A DNA stretch of 64,000 bases. It comes from Nothopassalora personata. Taxonomy: Eukaryota; Ascomycota; Dothideomycetes; Mycosphaerellales; Mycosphaerellaceae. Below the pieces are notes generated by a model, which was not told the origin of the DNA, searched no databases, and worked only from the letters and a program-made list of their open reading frames with translations. The position numbers and the translations under genes are program-made. Location of the stretch: positions 2,294,001 to 2,358,000 of the forward strand of contig CM066298.1 in assembly GCA_033816765.1 (NCBI GenBank), read 5' to 3'. Position 1 is the first letter of the stretch; each line of letters begins with the position of its first letter. Of the stretch, positions 41,253 to 51,800 are shown piece after piece.

Positions 41253-43500
41253 GTGGAAACACCTAAATCTAGTAAAGAAGGGAGAAGCGGAACTAGCGCC
41301 GCTAAATTAGGTATAGGTATAGGAACGAACAGTACAATTAGAATGGATGCTATAACTACCCTCTTTAGACGATTAGTGGTAGTAATAGAAAACGCTAGCC
41401 CTCGCTTTCCACCTCTAGGAGGTGCTAAGAATCTGTTCTTTAATGGCACTAATGCTACTAAGTTCTAGGAGCGGTTTAGCGACCTAATAGACTAGTATCC
41501 GCCTCGGGCATCTATTAAGAAGGATGATTTCTAGGGTAGGTTTAAGCGTAATTGCGAAACTACTATCCGGCGCGTAGTTATAAGACTGCCTAGGTAGTTC
41601 ACTAACAAGGCACGTTTTAGGAGGGCGTTCTTATTAGAGTTCTTAAGGTTTAACGCCTACTCGATGTTAGGGAGTCGGGAATATCTTAAGGAGATTGTTA
41701 GGGGGTAGTAAGGCAAGAGGCCTAAAGAACAGGATATAAAGGAATTCATCCGCCTATTTGTATCCTTAAGTAATCTAATTGAACCTAAGGATTTAGATAA
41801 TAGCTCCTAGAGTCGCCTTCTCCTTTAGGGATTACTAGAGGTAGTCGCGAAAGCGGTCTATAAGGCTTACGGGCTTCACCTAAAGTAACCTAAGAAGTTT
41901 AGGGACTTTTAGAGGATTCTCGATAAAGCTACTAGTATCGTAGATAGTAAGGAGGGATAGAAAGCTATATATATAGATTTCCCTCTTACTTTACCTTAGC
42001 TACACCGCTTAGTCGTGAAGTAAATGCCGCGCCTTAAGCCTAAGATTAACACGCTTAAGAAGGCCACCTCTAGGACTATTATTAATAATGAACTAATCTA
42101 GAAGGTAGCTAAAATAAGTATACGTGCATACTAGCGCGGTCGCGTCGCGGACGCGGGTACCTTCTACCCGAGCGAGAATTAACGCTCTATATAACCGGAA
42201 AGGTACGACCTAGATACTAAACTGTAGGTTTACGTAATGTAGCGTCCCCTATCGTGGAATCGCGAACAGTCTAAAGCGATAGATGGTTATTACTACAACT
42301 GTAGTAGTTCGAAGTACTAGGCTAGCAATTATAGGGCGATAAGGTCCTTAATATCCCGGGGCTACGTATACCTCGCCCCGAATAACTAGTAGTATCTAGG
42401 GAAAGAAGGCAATCTACGTCCTACTAAGTTTAACTTTCGGAGGGACTATAGTAAACCGAAACTACTGTACATGCTCCCTCTACTCGAAGAATATTATAGA
42501 CCGATCGAGTTTAATAACTAGTATAAGATTCCCGCACTACGTAAGTAATAGATAGGTAGGGACTATACTAGGGTAACTAAGGTTACGCCTCCTAATTATT
42601 TTAAGCCCCCTCCTAACTTTAGGCATTTAATAGAGTATAGCCCTTAGGACGCACGGTCTAGCTAAATAGAGAAGGCTACTAGGACATATTAGGTCTTATT
42701 TAGAGAAAGTAAAGCGGAGTAGGTAATTGACTTAGGCGAGCTTAACGAGGTATCTACCTATCCTATATAGTCTAATAAAGTGAAAGGGAAGGCACCCGTA
42801 GGCATTCTAAAGAATCCGTACCCGAGGACCCGGTCCTTAGCCTAGGATCTACGAGCCCGAGCTAAGGCTACTAAGAAAGTTCGCCTACAATTAGAATAGG
42901 AGATCCGGTAAGCTAAGATTAACTAGTAGGAGGTTAAAATAATTAACGAAGTTAATGCTTAAATAAGCGAAACTTAATTATTAGCTAAATCCGGGGTAAC
43001 CCTAGGAAGGGGAAATAATGCCTAAGAAAATAGACTAGGGAACGATACTAATAAAGGACTGCCTAAGGATATGCCTATTAGTCCCGTAAACGCCCCCTTC
43101 GTATAAAGGAAGCGTATATAGAATACTAAGACTATAAGGATTAAAAACTACGTCCGATAATATAGTTTAGCTAGTAATAGCCCGGTTATAAAGGAAGAGG
43201 GTATTATCTACTAGATTAATTAGATCCTCTAGATAACGTTTCCTAATGTAAACGCCTAAGATTAGTTTCGATATAGTCGCTAGTTCGAGGCTACCCTCTT
43301 CGGTCGCGTTACTAACACCCCCGCTCTTTAGGAGAAGCTCGCTATAGTACGACGTCTTATAGGAAAGGACCCTAAGGTTCGCACTAGATAAGTAGTTACC
43401 TATAAAGATATACCTAAGTATAATAAGGAGGTCTTCCGCGAAGATAGTTAGGCCTAGTATATCGGAGTGTATTTAACTATACTTTACTCTAAGGGTACGG
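41253..43500 (+). pseudogene. large Gag relic G3 of an LTR element
   Basis: Plus-strand reading through TAG stops gives a protein of up to 750 residues. The first 72 residues are still open (41,253-41,468). A capsid-like middle (F-F-N-G-T-N-A-T-K-F, then F-x-R-A-F-L-L-E-F-L-R-F-N) is followed by a mutated CCHC knuckle at about 42,288-42,331 in which Y stands at two Cys positions and at the His position (Y-Y-N-C-S-S-S-K-Y-W-A-S-N-Y), exactly what C-to-T mutation on the opposite strand produces. A charged C-terminal half follows. No pol was found; the right side is cut by the G2 LTR at 43,511. Confidence 0.6.
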
Positions 43501-43510
43501 TCCCTACTAC

Positions 43511-43708
43511 TATTAGGGCCGTAAGACTATAAGGGGATGTCGTAATGTATAGCACGCCTACGATCTTCTAATCGTAGATAAACTAAAGCTTGCTTTCTTC
43601 TATAGACGCTATACGCGTCTCCTAGTGTACGCATACGCGTTACGTACGGTATACTAAGCCGGGTATAGCCGTATTACATATAAGGGTTAGCTATAGGCTA
43701 CCCTTATA
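43511..43708 (-). repeat. 3' LTR of minus-oriented G2
   Basis: TATTAGGGCC...ACCCTTATA on the plus strand, homologous to 52,349-52,546. The adjoining actgcctccccttctaggcc is the complement of a purine tract. Confidence 0.85.
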
Positions 43709-43899
43709 ACTGCCTCCCCTTCTAGGCCGAGCTACCCTTAGCTCGCGGCTTTAGGAGATTTCTATATAAGTAATCTATCTACTTCTCGTAGATTCCGTTA
43801 CTATGCGACCCGCCTACGGGTCTCGTGCGTGTCGTTATCGTAGTATAGGTAGGTGTAAAGTTATAGTTACCGGGTTAACTAGCTCGAGGGTTTAAGAAG

Positions 43900-45068
43900 C
43901 GTACCCTCTCCCTCTTTTCCTTCTTTTCCCTTATACTACGTTCTCGTAGCGTACTATACCCGCACTACTAGCGATCTACTAGCTCCTCGCTAGCGACTAT
44001 CTAGCGACCCGCTAGTACTACTATAGCTTTAGACGAAGCTATCTAAGACTAGCTCCGCTAGGAGGCCCTTATAGGGGGCCTATTAGTACTACTAATACTA
44101 TTACTAGTACCACGAGTATAGATATCTAGCGCGCTCGGCGTACTAGATATGCTAGCGAAGCGTAAGTTTAGCGCACTAGGGCCGTAGACCCCTAAGTCCT
44201 TACTAGCTAGGCGCCTAGGTACCGACATTAAGATATATATACGCTATCTACTATACTTCGTAGCTAGTGAGTATTCGCTACGCTCTTCGCTTACGATACG
44301 CTTACTAATAGTATAGTAGACGAGTAGAATACGTGTAATAGTGTTACTACCGGCGAGTTACTTAAGAAGTGTAGGCGCTATAGAGACATTAGGCACCCCT
44401 ACGTTAGTAATACTAGCGTCGCTATCGCGTAGCTAGTGGCTCGCCTACGCGCCGCTCGCGCCTAGCGCGATAAGCTTATCTAGGGGCTTAGTAACCCTAT
44501 TACTAAATAAGAGTAGGATACTCTAGACTAGTAGCACGAGCTCTACGCCTAGCTAGGCGAGTAGATCCTAGAGGTAAGTGCTACGCCTCGCTAGCGCTCC
44601 CTACGCTCGCCGTGTACGGCGTACTATCGCTCCCTATATAAATCGGCTAACCTCCTCCTAGGCTAAGAGGTAGTTCTCTACCTATAAGAATAAGCGCATA
44701 GGGGATACCCGCGTGCGCTTCGCCGGCGCCTCTACTACTACTACCCCCTCCTCCGCCGCCGCTACTACGTCCGTAGTTCTATAGTAAGAGTAGAATAGGG
44801 CCCTTAATAGGCTCTTCGAGCTCGGCCGTACTATAAGTACTATACGTGTCGCATACGTGTCCTATACTAACCGTAGTTATAGTTCCTATAGGCTAGAAAC
44901 ATCGATACTACCGCGGCCGATAGGGCCTTCTTACTACTAGCCCTACGGGGCGAGTATAATAAGGAGGATAATAAGGAGGGTAATAACGAGTAATCGCGCG
45001 CTCCGCGTATAGTAGCCGCCTACTACGCGCCTATGTTCTATCTACGTAGCGCCGTAGTGCGCCTATAA
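43900..45068 (+). pseudogene. antisense gene relic of G2 with a plus-strand intron
   Basis: One plus-strand frame from about 44,270 to 44,573, with only TAG stops, reads T-G-E-L-L-K-K-C-R-R-Y-R-D-I-R-H-P-Y and further Gln/Leu/Arg-rich helical sequence up to I-L-E. It then meets GTAAGT, and after the acceptor at 44,661 continues in phase with K-N-K-R-I-G-D-T-R-V-R-F-A-G-A-S. A last part (about 44,892-45,060) reads A-A-D-R-A-F-L-L-L-A-L-R-G-E-Y-N-K-E. The 5' end is uncertain. The family is not recognised and shows no visible Zn cluster. It takes the same place, antisense between pol and 3' LTR, as the zinc-cluster gene in G1 and TRG. Confidence 0.5.
44574..44661 (+). other. 88-bp plus-strand intron in the G2 antisense gene
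   Basis: GTAAGT donor, GGCTAAC branch site at 44,645-44,651 and CTCCTAG acceptor, in phase 0 on both sides. These signals exist only on the strand opposite to the element's own RNA, so the intron survives retrotransposition. Confidence 0.55.
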
Positions 45069-45279
45069 AAGTTTGTTTTTAAAATGAATACTCTTCTCTC
45101 TACTCTTCTCTCTCCTTACCTCCCTCTCTAATATTATTACTATCGGGGGTGTTTACTCGACTAAGTAAGCGAGCCTTTTAGTCCGATAGAAGACACTATA
45201 GGTTAGTGTCTTCTATACTAGTTATAGCTAAGTTTACTATCGGGGGTAGAGGTCCTTATATCTAGCTACCGAAGGGTTA

Positions 45280-46340
45280 AGGTCTAAATGCATAACCTAT
45301 GCCCTTGTTTTAGCGCCTTATACTACCTTCGTAGGTACCTTATATTTAAATACTATACGCGTAGCCTTCGCGGATCCTTCCGCCGGCTTACACCGTCTTC
45401 GCTAACGCCTTATATTCGGCTACTATACGCGTAGTATTCGCGAGTCCTTATACTAGCTCCTAGCTATTATACTCTTCTAGCTAGCCCTTCTATCGCACTA
45501 GGTACTGTACTTTACCCTTATATTTACGCTTTCCTAGTACTACCTCTACTTTATATTCCCCGTCCTTATTAGCGAGGGCTATAGTGCCTCTATCCTTCTC
45601 GCTACCCGCGTACGGCTCGAGGAGGGATATATAGAATACATTATAAATTCTTAAGTCGGCTAGTAGTACTAGGCGGTACGCCTACGAACCGATAGCGTCG
45701 ATAATGCGGTACGGTTTAATAAACTTCGGACCTATCTTCTTCTTCGGCAATGCTAACCTTAGGTTCTTCGTAGATAATAAGACTATGTCGCCTACGCGAT
45801 AGCTCTTAGCCTTATAAGTCTTATTATAGTAGCGAGTCTAATCGGCTACCGCGATTTCCTAACGCTTCGTAAGCGTAGCGCGCATCTCTCGCATACGGTC
45901 AACTAAGTCTACCGCTACTAGTACCTCCCCTTCCCGGATCTCGCCTCGAGATCCTATAGGTATTAGGGTAATCTTAGGTCTCTAACTATGCGCTATCTCG
46001 AATAGGCTTATACGTAGCGTAGGGTAGACGCTATTATTATATACGAATCTAGTAATAGCTAGCTACTTAGCCTACTCTATCTAGTTCTCGCTATAGTAAT
46101 AACGAAGGTACTGTTCTAAGGTTTAGTTTGTCCTCTTAGTCTAGCCGTTAGTCTAAGGGTAGAAAGCTATAGATAGCTTACGCTTTACCTACGCCTCGAA
46201 GTAGAAGTTACTCTAGAACTTACTCGTGAATACTAACCCGCGGTCACTTACTATACCCGCTAGTACACTATAATGCCGTACGACTTCGTCTCGTAAGATC
46301 CTCGTAAGCTCCGCCGCTATATATGTCTTAGTTATAGGAA
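45280..46340 (-). pseudogene. G2 integrase C-terminus and chromodomain relic
   Basis: Minus-strand reading gives the chromodomain-like E-Y-K-V-E-V-V-L-G-K-R-K-Y-K-G-K and V-Q-Y-L-V-R near 45,560-45,480, preceded by the GPY/F-like P-K-F-I-x-P-Y-R-I-I-D-A (about 45,740-45,690) and integrase. It is interrupted by RIP-type stops and separated from the rest of pol by TRG2. Confidence 0.75.
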
Positions 46341-46345
46341 TGTAC

Positions 46346-46662
46346 TGTTACGGTTTAGTTCGCAGAGAGGGGACAACCAATCATCCAGGCAGCAAGGCAA
46401 GGATCAGAACACGTGACCAAGGGATCTGAGGGATCTGTGGGATCTGTCGAACAGATCCGCAGAGCAGGACAGATCTCGCGAGACCACGCCAAGACATGGC
46501 ACTATATAGACGACGCTCTTTTGCAAGTAGATAGGAGCTTCGTGCTCAACTCATTTTAAGTATACACCATATACTGTTTGGGACCACTACCTTCTCAACG
46601 AGTCAGAGACATCACTGCAAAGATCCAAGCCCAGTTGGGATAACGTACAGCGGTTCCTAACA
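46346..46662 (+). repeat. TRG2 5' LTR (317 bp)
   Basis: TGTTACGGTTTAG...CGGTTCCTAACA. U3 has three GGATCTG units and inverted CAGATCC/GATCTC units (46,418-46,480), then ctatatag at 46,502-46,509. gtgctcaa at 46,542-46,549 is complementary to ttgagcac at 46,666-46,673 just inside the LTR. Confidence 0.93.
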
Positions 46663-46694
46663 ACTTTGAGCACCACCACCAGGGCCCTTTGCAT

Positions 46695-47688
46695 ATGTCT
46701 GGGAGAGACGCTACCCGGAGTCCGTCACGACAACAGCCACAGTCAACTGGCATCACGGAACGAATGAGCGAAATGTCGATTACAGGAAGCAGCAAGAACA
46801 ACAACACTCCTATGGGTATGCTGAACCCATTGGACCACCACCGTGCACCTAAGGTGTCTACGCCGGAGACGTTCGACGGGACCAAGGACAAACTGGAGGC
46901 TTTTCAACTGCAGGTTCAGTTGTACCTTCACTTCAACGCACACCAGTTTCAAGGCGAGGCTTCTAAAAGTCTTGTACGCCGCATCCTTCCTACGAGGAAA
47001 AGCAGCTAGAGGATTCCGACCATACCTCAAGGACTGGCTACACAACCAGGGCGAGGGAGAAACACCGAAAACGGAAACTCGAAAAATTTTCCACGACTAC
47101 GACGAGTTTGAGACGAAACTCGATGATCTATACGGGATACCAAATGAGGAGGTATACGCCGACCGACATATCCGACAACTTCGACAGACTACTTCTGTAG
47201 CGCTGTACGCCTCAGAATTCCAAGGATATGCCGCCGACCTGGAATGGAACGACGCAGCTTTGCGATCGCAGTTCTACCTCGGGCTGAAAGACAACGTCAA
47301 AGCCGAACTATCCCGAAACGCCAGCGTCGTTACGCTAGGGGCGATGATCAAGGCAGCAAAGGAGATCGACGAAAGGCTCCAGGAGTTGAGGTACGACCGA
47401 CACGTACAGCCTGGATACCAGAGACCCGCCGCGGGCGGAAGAGGGGGCTTCAAGGCCAGAAGTCAGGACCCTAATGGTTACGGAGACCCAATGGAATTGG
47501 ACGTAACGGAACGTAGGACAGGAAGGGGGCTGAAGAGCAAAGGTTCCACCTGCTACGTATGTGGCGAGCAAGGCCATTTTGCAAAGAACTGCAAGAAAAA
47601 GAACATGGTTAGCCGCGAGTTCAACGCAATGATTCGCGAAGAGAATACATGCCAGGAATGCGAGAACTTCTTCTCGAAATCTGCCTAG
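46695..47688 (+). pseudogene. Gag of TRG2 with a single +1 frameshift
   Basis: It is the same protein as TRG1 Gag from M-S-G-R-D to F-F-S-K-S-A, with the zinc knuckle C-Y-V-C-G-E-Q-G-H-F-A-K-N-C near 47,550-47,592. After G-E-A-S-K the frame changes because ttctaaaagtc (46,960-46,970) has four A where TRG1 has three; the downstream frame (open 46,843-47,688) then continues correctly. It may be a real mutation or an assembly error in an A run. A few further differences are single substitutions (for example Glu for Lys and Cys for Tyr), some of TpG/TpA type. Confidence 0.88.
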
Positions 47689-48407
47689 CAGAAACAACCT
47701 GAGGACAGCAAGGCATCAAACAGCGGCTTCTTGATTTGATGGCCTAGGACACAGAAGTCAACACTACGAACGGCAAAACGGGATAGACAGGGGACGAACG
47801 ACGAGTTTCCCACTGGATTAGACACCGGAACGTCCAGGAAGTTCCAGAACTCGGAGTTTGCGTTTCCCTCCCAGTTACTCCAGGTAAAGGGACTGAGCAT
47901 GGGACCGTCGGAAGGGTCTGGAGCGAGGAGAAGGCCGGCTCGCTCGAGGGCGCGCTCTTCTTCCTCCTCCTCCTCCATTTCACGCTCCTCGAGAGAGCGA
48001 CCTTCCTCGACCTTTCGGTCCACGGCATCCAGTTGCTTGCGAAGACGCATCTCTTTCGCATGCGCCTCCATCTCCTTCTCGAAAGCGGCAGCACGCAGGC
48101 GGCCGGCTTCCGCGAGCGCTTCCTTCGCTCGGTCAAGGTCCGAGAGCAGCTTCCTTCGTTGGTCACCAAGCTTCTTCCACTCAACCTCAGTCACTTTGGC
48201 GTCGCAGCTGCGACAGTTACTTAGGTGGCAGTGGGAGCACTTGCCCGACGAGATGTGTACGCGACACAAGAGACCCTTCTCCTTGCAGCGAGAACAGGGA
48301 CGCATGGTTTCTTCGCCGAGACGGTGGATTCGATTTGCACGTCGTTTTCGTTTCTTGGTGGGGACGGCGTCAGACGCTGGAATGTTGACGGGGAAAAGAG
48401 ACGACAT
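47685..48407 (-). CDS. antisense Zn(II)2Cys6-like coiled-coil protein of TRG2 (240 aa)
   Basis: Residues 18-29 are strongly basic (K-K-R-K-R-R). Cysteines 38, 41, 48, 57, 60 and 68 give exactly the TRG1 spacing (2, 6, 8, 2, 7), with C-S-R-C-K-E-K-G-L-L-C resembling classical GAL4-type clusters; Cys 65 is extra. The cluster is followed by V-E-W-K-K-L (TRG1: A-E-W-K-S-L), a coiled coil to about residue 155 ending in a Glu run, and an acidic, Trp/Phe-containing tail. Overall identity to TRG1 is low outside the cluster. The last 20 residues (K-K-P-L-F-D-A, C-F-C end) correspond to DNA shared with TRG1. A role as DNA-binding regulator in the nucleus is inferred; targets are unknown. Its TAG stop overlaps the Gag stop within CTAG (47,685-47,688). 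Confidence 0.82.
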   Translation of the reverse strand: MSSLFPVNIPASDAVPTKKRKRRANRIHRLGEETMRPCSRCKEKGLLCRVHISSGKCSHCHLSNCRSCDAKVTEVEWKKLGDQRRKLLSDLDRAKEALAEAGRLRAAAFEKEMEAHAKEMRLRKQLDAVDRKVEEGRSLEEREMEEEEEEERALERAGLLLAPDPSDGPMLSPFTWSNWEGNANSEFWNFLDVPVSNPVGNSSFVPCLSRFAVRSVDFCVLGHQIKKPLFDALLSSGCFC

Positions 48408-48447
48408 CTCTGGTCTGAAAGAGAGGTGGGGAGGACTTTCCTTTGTA

Positions 48448-48464
48448 AGCTTCGGGGCGAAGCT
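48448..48464. promoter_or_regulatory. conserved hairpin between antisense gene and purine tract (TRG2)
   Basis: agcttcg-ggg-cgaagct, 7-bp perfect stem; it differs from the TRG1, G1 and G1b copies only in the loop. It is followed by the purine tract aaaagggggatgg. Confidence 0.7.
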
Positions 48465-48483
48465 AAGGCTAAAAGGGGGATGG

Positions 48484-48800
48484 TGTTACGGTTTAGTTCG
48501 CAGAGAGGGGACAACCAATCATCCAGGCAGCAAGGCAAGGATCAGAACACGTGACCAAGGGATCTGAGGGATCTGTGGGATCTGTCGAACAGATCCGCAG
48601 AGCAGGACAGATCTCGCGAGACCACGCCAAGACATGGCACTATATAGACGACGCTCTTTTGCAAGTAGATAGGAGCTTCGTGCTCAACTCATTTTAAGTA
48701 TACACCATATACTGTTTGGGACCACTACCTTCTCAACGAGTCAGAGACATCACTGCAAAGATCCAAGCCCAGTTGGGATAACGTACAGCGGTTCCTAACA
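48484..48800 (+). repeat. TRG2 3' LTR (317 bp)
   Basis: Same sequence as 46,346-46,662, followed by the target duplication tgtac. Confidence 0.93.
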
Positions 48801-48805
48801 TGTAC

Positions 48806-51800
48806 AAGTTCATTTTAGAGTAGCGGTCGACGATTACTAGGATCGCATTATAAACGTATTCTCCTCGCTTACTTAGCGGTAGGTCCGTAATGAAATCTAT
48901 AGTGATTTCCTACTATGGACCGTCTAGCCTAGGTAGTAGCTATAGCTCGCCGTAGGGTCGATAGCGCCTCGCCTTCGAGGTCTAATAAGCCGTACAGTTT
49001 CTAACATACTCCCTTACATCCTTACTTAGTGATTCCTACTAGTAATAACGTCGTAGTAGCTCTTTAGTCTTTACCTTACTAAAGTACCCTACTAGTAGGT
49101 CGTTATAATGCATATAGAGTAGCTATGCTCTTACTATATAGTCTTCGGGTACTATAATCGCGTTCCCGCGATAGACTAACCCGTCTTTTACATACTAGTC
49201 CTTAGCGTCCCCTTCGCTAGGCGCCTACGATAAGTATACGACGCACCTATCGTCTCTCCCCTACACGATTTTCATTAGTAGTGTAAGCAGTTTACCTAGG
49301 CCGCCCTACATTATTATAGCGTATACTCTTACTAGTAGCGATCGGGTCCCCTACGGCTCGTAGGCTACTACTACTATTATCGTCGCCTTATCCTACATCT
49401 TCTCGTAGGTAGCGGTTACGCGCCTTACTATAGGCTCGTCCTCTCTTAATAGGGATTCCTTCTAGAAAGATAGCTTACTTTATAGCGTAGGAAGTAAGTT
49501 CGACGTCTACTACGCTACGCGTACGTAGTTACTACGTCGCGATAGCGCATCGGCTAGGTTACTCTTCCCCAACCTATACTCTACTACGAAGTCGAAAGAT
49601 TATAGAAACGTCGCCTATCGAGGTTACCTCCCGTTTAGCTACTTTACTATTATAAAACCCTATAGGTTCGTATAGTCGACTAGTACCTAAACCGCATGCG
49701 ATGCGCCTTCGAGGTACGGTCGCTAATGCTTAAATGCCTCTACTACTACTAGTAGCTCTTAGTTATAGGTCTTATAATTGCACTCGGTAGGTATTATCTT
49801 ACGAGAATAGAAGGTAATTAGATGCTACTTAGTCCTAAATAGCTAAGAGATAATGCCTACAATCGTACAATCTAAGGTATCCGTCTTAACCCTCGTTCGT
49901 AACGAAGGATCGAAGTGCCTTAGGATAGGTACTCCGAGGAACCTAGCTTTTAGCCGTTAGAACGCTTACTCCTCGTAAGCGGATTATATAAGAGGCCCTT
50001 ACTTCTTACTATTCTTACATCCCTTTAGTAGGTCGATTAATAGCTTCGTAATCCTCGAGTACCCTTCGACGAAGCGCCTTATTAATGTACCCCTAAAAGG
50101 TAGCTAGTGCGTTAGTTAACCGAAAAGGTATAACTAAGTACTCGTAGTAACCGTATCGCGTGCGAAACGTAGTCTTCTACTCGTCTCCTCGCTTAATGGG
50201 AATACGGTAGTAGGCATCCTATAGGTCGATTATAGTAAAGAGCCTAGCGCCCTATAGCCTATCTAAGGTCTTACTAATTAGGGGCAGTAGGTACCAGTTC
50301 TTTACTATAATCTCATTTAGGCCTCTATAATCTATATAGAGCCTAAGAGTACTATTCTTCTTTAGTACGAATAGAATAGGCGTACCCGCCTTACTTACAG
50401 ATTGCCTAATCTACCCCTTCTCTATTACTTACGTAAGGTACTTCTTTAAGGCCTCTAGCTTAGTTAAGGACTAGTAGTATAGCGGCGTAAAAGGGGGTTT
50501 CTTTCCTTTAACGAGATTAATCGCATACTTAACCCCGTCGGGCATCTTACGCTTCGCCTACTTATTAGGTACGTATACATCTCGGAAGTCTATAAATTCT
50601 TTAGGCTACGAGGGGCCCTCTCCTTCGGATACTACTATAGTAATAACATAAACACTTATCGTATAAACATACTTTAAGCTCTCGAGATCCTTAAGGAACT
50701 CGCGTGCGTTACGCTACTAAATCGTAGGCGTCTCTATACCGTAGTACTACTAGTTATCCTTATCGGCCTTTACTATCTAATTACGATACCGCTAGGGTCT
50801 ACCTAAAATAACTAACGGCCTACCTATAGGCGCTATATAGTAGATAGCGTCGCTTACGAGCTCTACTCCTACATTATTAGCTAGTCGTATGCGAACCGTA
50901 TAGGCGCCGTAGTAATACCCCTAGTTCTACGCGTACGACTCTAGATTTAGAAGCTTTATACTACTAATAGGCTATATCTAGTATCGGAGTATATACTCGT
51001 ACGATACTAAGCTTAAATCTATACCGTTATCTAGAAGAAACGTAGCCTCGCGAAAGCCCTTACGCGTCTCGACGGCGCCTCGTAAGTAACGCGCTAGACT
51101 CGTATCGACTTACCTTAAGGGGTCTATATAGAAACTCGGACTTAGGAGCGACCCTTATCTAGTCCTCTACCTTTTCCCTATTTACCCTTCTTAGTTAAAG
51201 CCTCGATAGTTTCTAACCTACGAACCGCTTACGCGTTACGGTCTTTCTATAGGTGTCTATTTCGGTACTCCGTCTTATAGTAACCCTTCCTACCGTAGCC
51301 GTAGTACTCTACTTTCGACTTCTAGCTAGTTAAAGACAAGCTACCGGCGTCTCGCTACTAACTCGCACCCGAGGCGCCCGGTACTTAACTCTACTTCTAT
51401 TACTTTAGGCGATTAGCCCGCTTATATACGCCCTTAGCTTTACGCTTACGACGTATATACTGCCCGCGGTCGTACCCTCCGCTACTACCTCGGCGCTCGG
51501 TACTTTTGATACGCGGGGCTAGGACTACTAGGTCTTCTCTAGTCGTAGGGATATTATAGTAGCTAACGATAGCGGACCGTAAGCGAGGCGTAAGCTTCGC
51601 TAGTAGGTGCTATATACGTTACGCTTCCGAGTAGTTACCTAACTAGTCCTCTATAATATCTAGCTTAGTCGTAAACTGTCGCGCTATCTAGTTATCCTTC
51701 TATCTCGTAACCTCGTACTCTAATATAACGTTAAGTACGCGATTTATAGGATCGCCGTATACGTCTCGGTAGAACTCCTTAAAGTCCTAGTATATATACC

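Larger units (their letters stand above)
46346..48800 (+). mobile_element. TRG2: non-RIPed LTR element with frameshifted Gag and antisense Zn2Cys6 gene, no pol (2455 bp)
   Basis: LTRs of 317 bp at 46,346-46,662 and 48,484-48,800 are identical by eye, with tgtac at 46,341-46,345 and 48,801-48,805. The order is LTR, primer region, Gag, antisense gene, hairpin, purine tract aaaagggggatgg, LTR. Gag and leader are almost identical to TRG1, but U3 and the antisense gene are strongly different. It lacks all pol functions. It sits in the integrase relic of a RIPed G2, so it arrived after that mutation. Confidence 0.93.

Noticed and set aside
46663..46680. Conventional tRNA primer site (TGG...) after the TRG LTR
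   Set aside because: No TGG start and no convincing tRNA 3' end match; the self-priming complement explains the site better.
47899..48567. 222-residue Ser/Arg-rich frame opposite to the TRG2 antisense gene
   Set aside because: Low-complexity shadow of the coiled-coil coding strand that runs into the LTR; not conserved in TRG1.
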